From Streptomyces sp. TRM68367 (GTDB taxonomy: Bacteria; Actinomycetota; Actinomycetes; Streptomycetales; Streptomycetaceae): a stretch of DNA of 64,000 nt. Where the stretch lies: assembly GCF_014495685.1 (NCBI RefSeq), contig NZ_JACTVI010000005.1:62001-126000 (forward strand), in the 5' to 3' direction. Below the pieces are notes generated by a model that had not been told where the DNA came from, made no database searches, and saw nothing but the letters and a program-made list of their open reading frames with translations. Shown here one piece after another: positions 63,741-64,000 of this stretch. The position numbers were made by a program, and so were the translations under genes. Every line of letters starts with the position of its first letter. Position 1 is the first letter of the stretch.

Positions 63741-64000
63741 TCATGTCACCGCGGCTGGCTCCGGTCGCTGTTGGGCGGTCATGTCCGTGCCGTCGGCCGA
63801 ATCCTCGGCCGGTTTCTCCCAGTTGGGCTCCGGCTGCTGAGAAGTGGGCATCGTCGTCTCCGGTTTCCCGCCGCGGCGGAAGACCGCCGTGCCCCGGGTC
63901 AGGTCGTGGCCGATGGCCACCGCATCGATGTCCGCCGAGGTCCAGCTCTGCTGTCCGTCGCGCATGTCCGTGCGCACCTTCAGCCTGCCGTGCACGATGA
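63741..64000 (-). CDS. single-stranded DNA-binding protein, partial
   Basis: The C-terminal part of a gene that enters from the right edge. VHGRLKVRTDMRDGQQSWTS and VAIGHDLTRGTAVFRR match the last OB-fold strands of SSB paralogues in Streptomyces. The tail (TSQQPEPNWEKPAEDS) is acidic but lacks the DDDIPF-like end of housekeeping SSB, so it is probably an accessory SSB. A GTG at 63995 is internal, not the true start. Confidence 0.75.
   Translation of the reverse strand, partial: IVHGRLKVRTDMRDGQQSWTSADIDAVAIGHDLTRGTAVFRRGGKPETTMPTSQQPEPNWEKPAEDSADGTDMTAQQRPEPAAVT

Overview
The window is very GC-rich, with strong third-position GC bias and long spurious antisense frames. The gene families (PknG with GlnX/GlnH, a WhiJ/Scr1-type XRE regulator with a DUF397 partner, a mycothiol-dependent nitroreductase homologue, a TQXA/LAETG cell-wall protein, TrHbO globin, EttA) point to a Streptomyces or close relative. 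Most of it looks like core chromosome; the accessory parts are two TnpB-encoding insertion elements and many broken genes.

Layout. 1-4.1 kb: a possible kinase remnant at the left edge, a berberine-bridge-type flavin oxidase, biotin transporter BioY and an amino-acid permease. 4.2-11.4 kb: a sugar-catabolism cluster (histidine phosphatase, two FGGY kinases, a 2-hydroxyacid dehydrogenase) interrupted by a zinc-ribbon-less TnpB-type gene and carrying only the tail of its sugar ABC ATPase. 11.4-18.8 kb: gene fragments, a DsbA-like nitroreductase, the first aminopeptidase N, an AbiEi-like protein, and a regulator locus whose ATPase gene is frameshifted. 18.8-23.3 kb: a broken luciferase-like gene and an IS1341-type element inserted at the 3' end of a Tat-exported phosphoesterase, then a Nudix hydrolase. 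23.5-34.1 kb: a secreted subtilase, an ECF sigma/anti-sigma pair, asd, the second pepN, and an SPFH-NfeD pair.

34.1-43.8 kb: a MarR gene facing a mostly deleted EamA transporter, a PHBH-type monooxygenase divergent from a TetR gene across a 14-bp-period array of palindromes, malQ with a small acidic repeat protein gene just upstream, a PadR gene with a truncated ABC ATPase, an MscS channel and an HNH nuclease. 44.2-55.0 kb: seven co-oriented genes encode GlnX, GlnH, a coiled-coil protein, PknG, a PP2C phosphatase, a VWA protein and an FHA protein, so sensor, kinase, phosphatase, scaffold and phosphothreonine reader lie together. Three of the soluble proteins carry zinc ribbons. This is the most interesting functional system here. 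55.0-64.0 kb: a PCMT-like methyltransferase, truncated haemoglobin O, a decayed FtsX-type ABC transporter, EttA with a thioesterase and an unknown gene, a TQXA cell-wall protein whose expected thioester Cys is absent, and the end of an SSB-like gene.

The number of broken genes (about nine) is high for a core Streptomyces region. Several are large deletions that cannot be base-calling errors; others rest on single-base frameshifts and could be. I saw no tRNA, rRNA, CRISPR array, origin or biosynthetic gene cluster.
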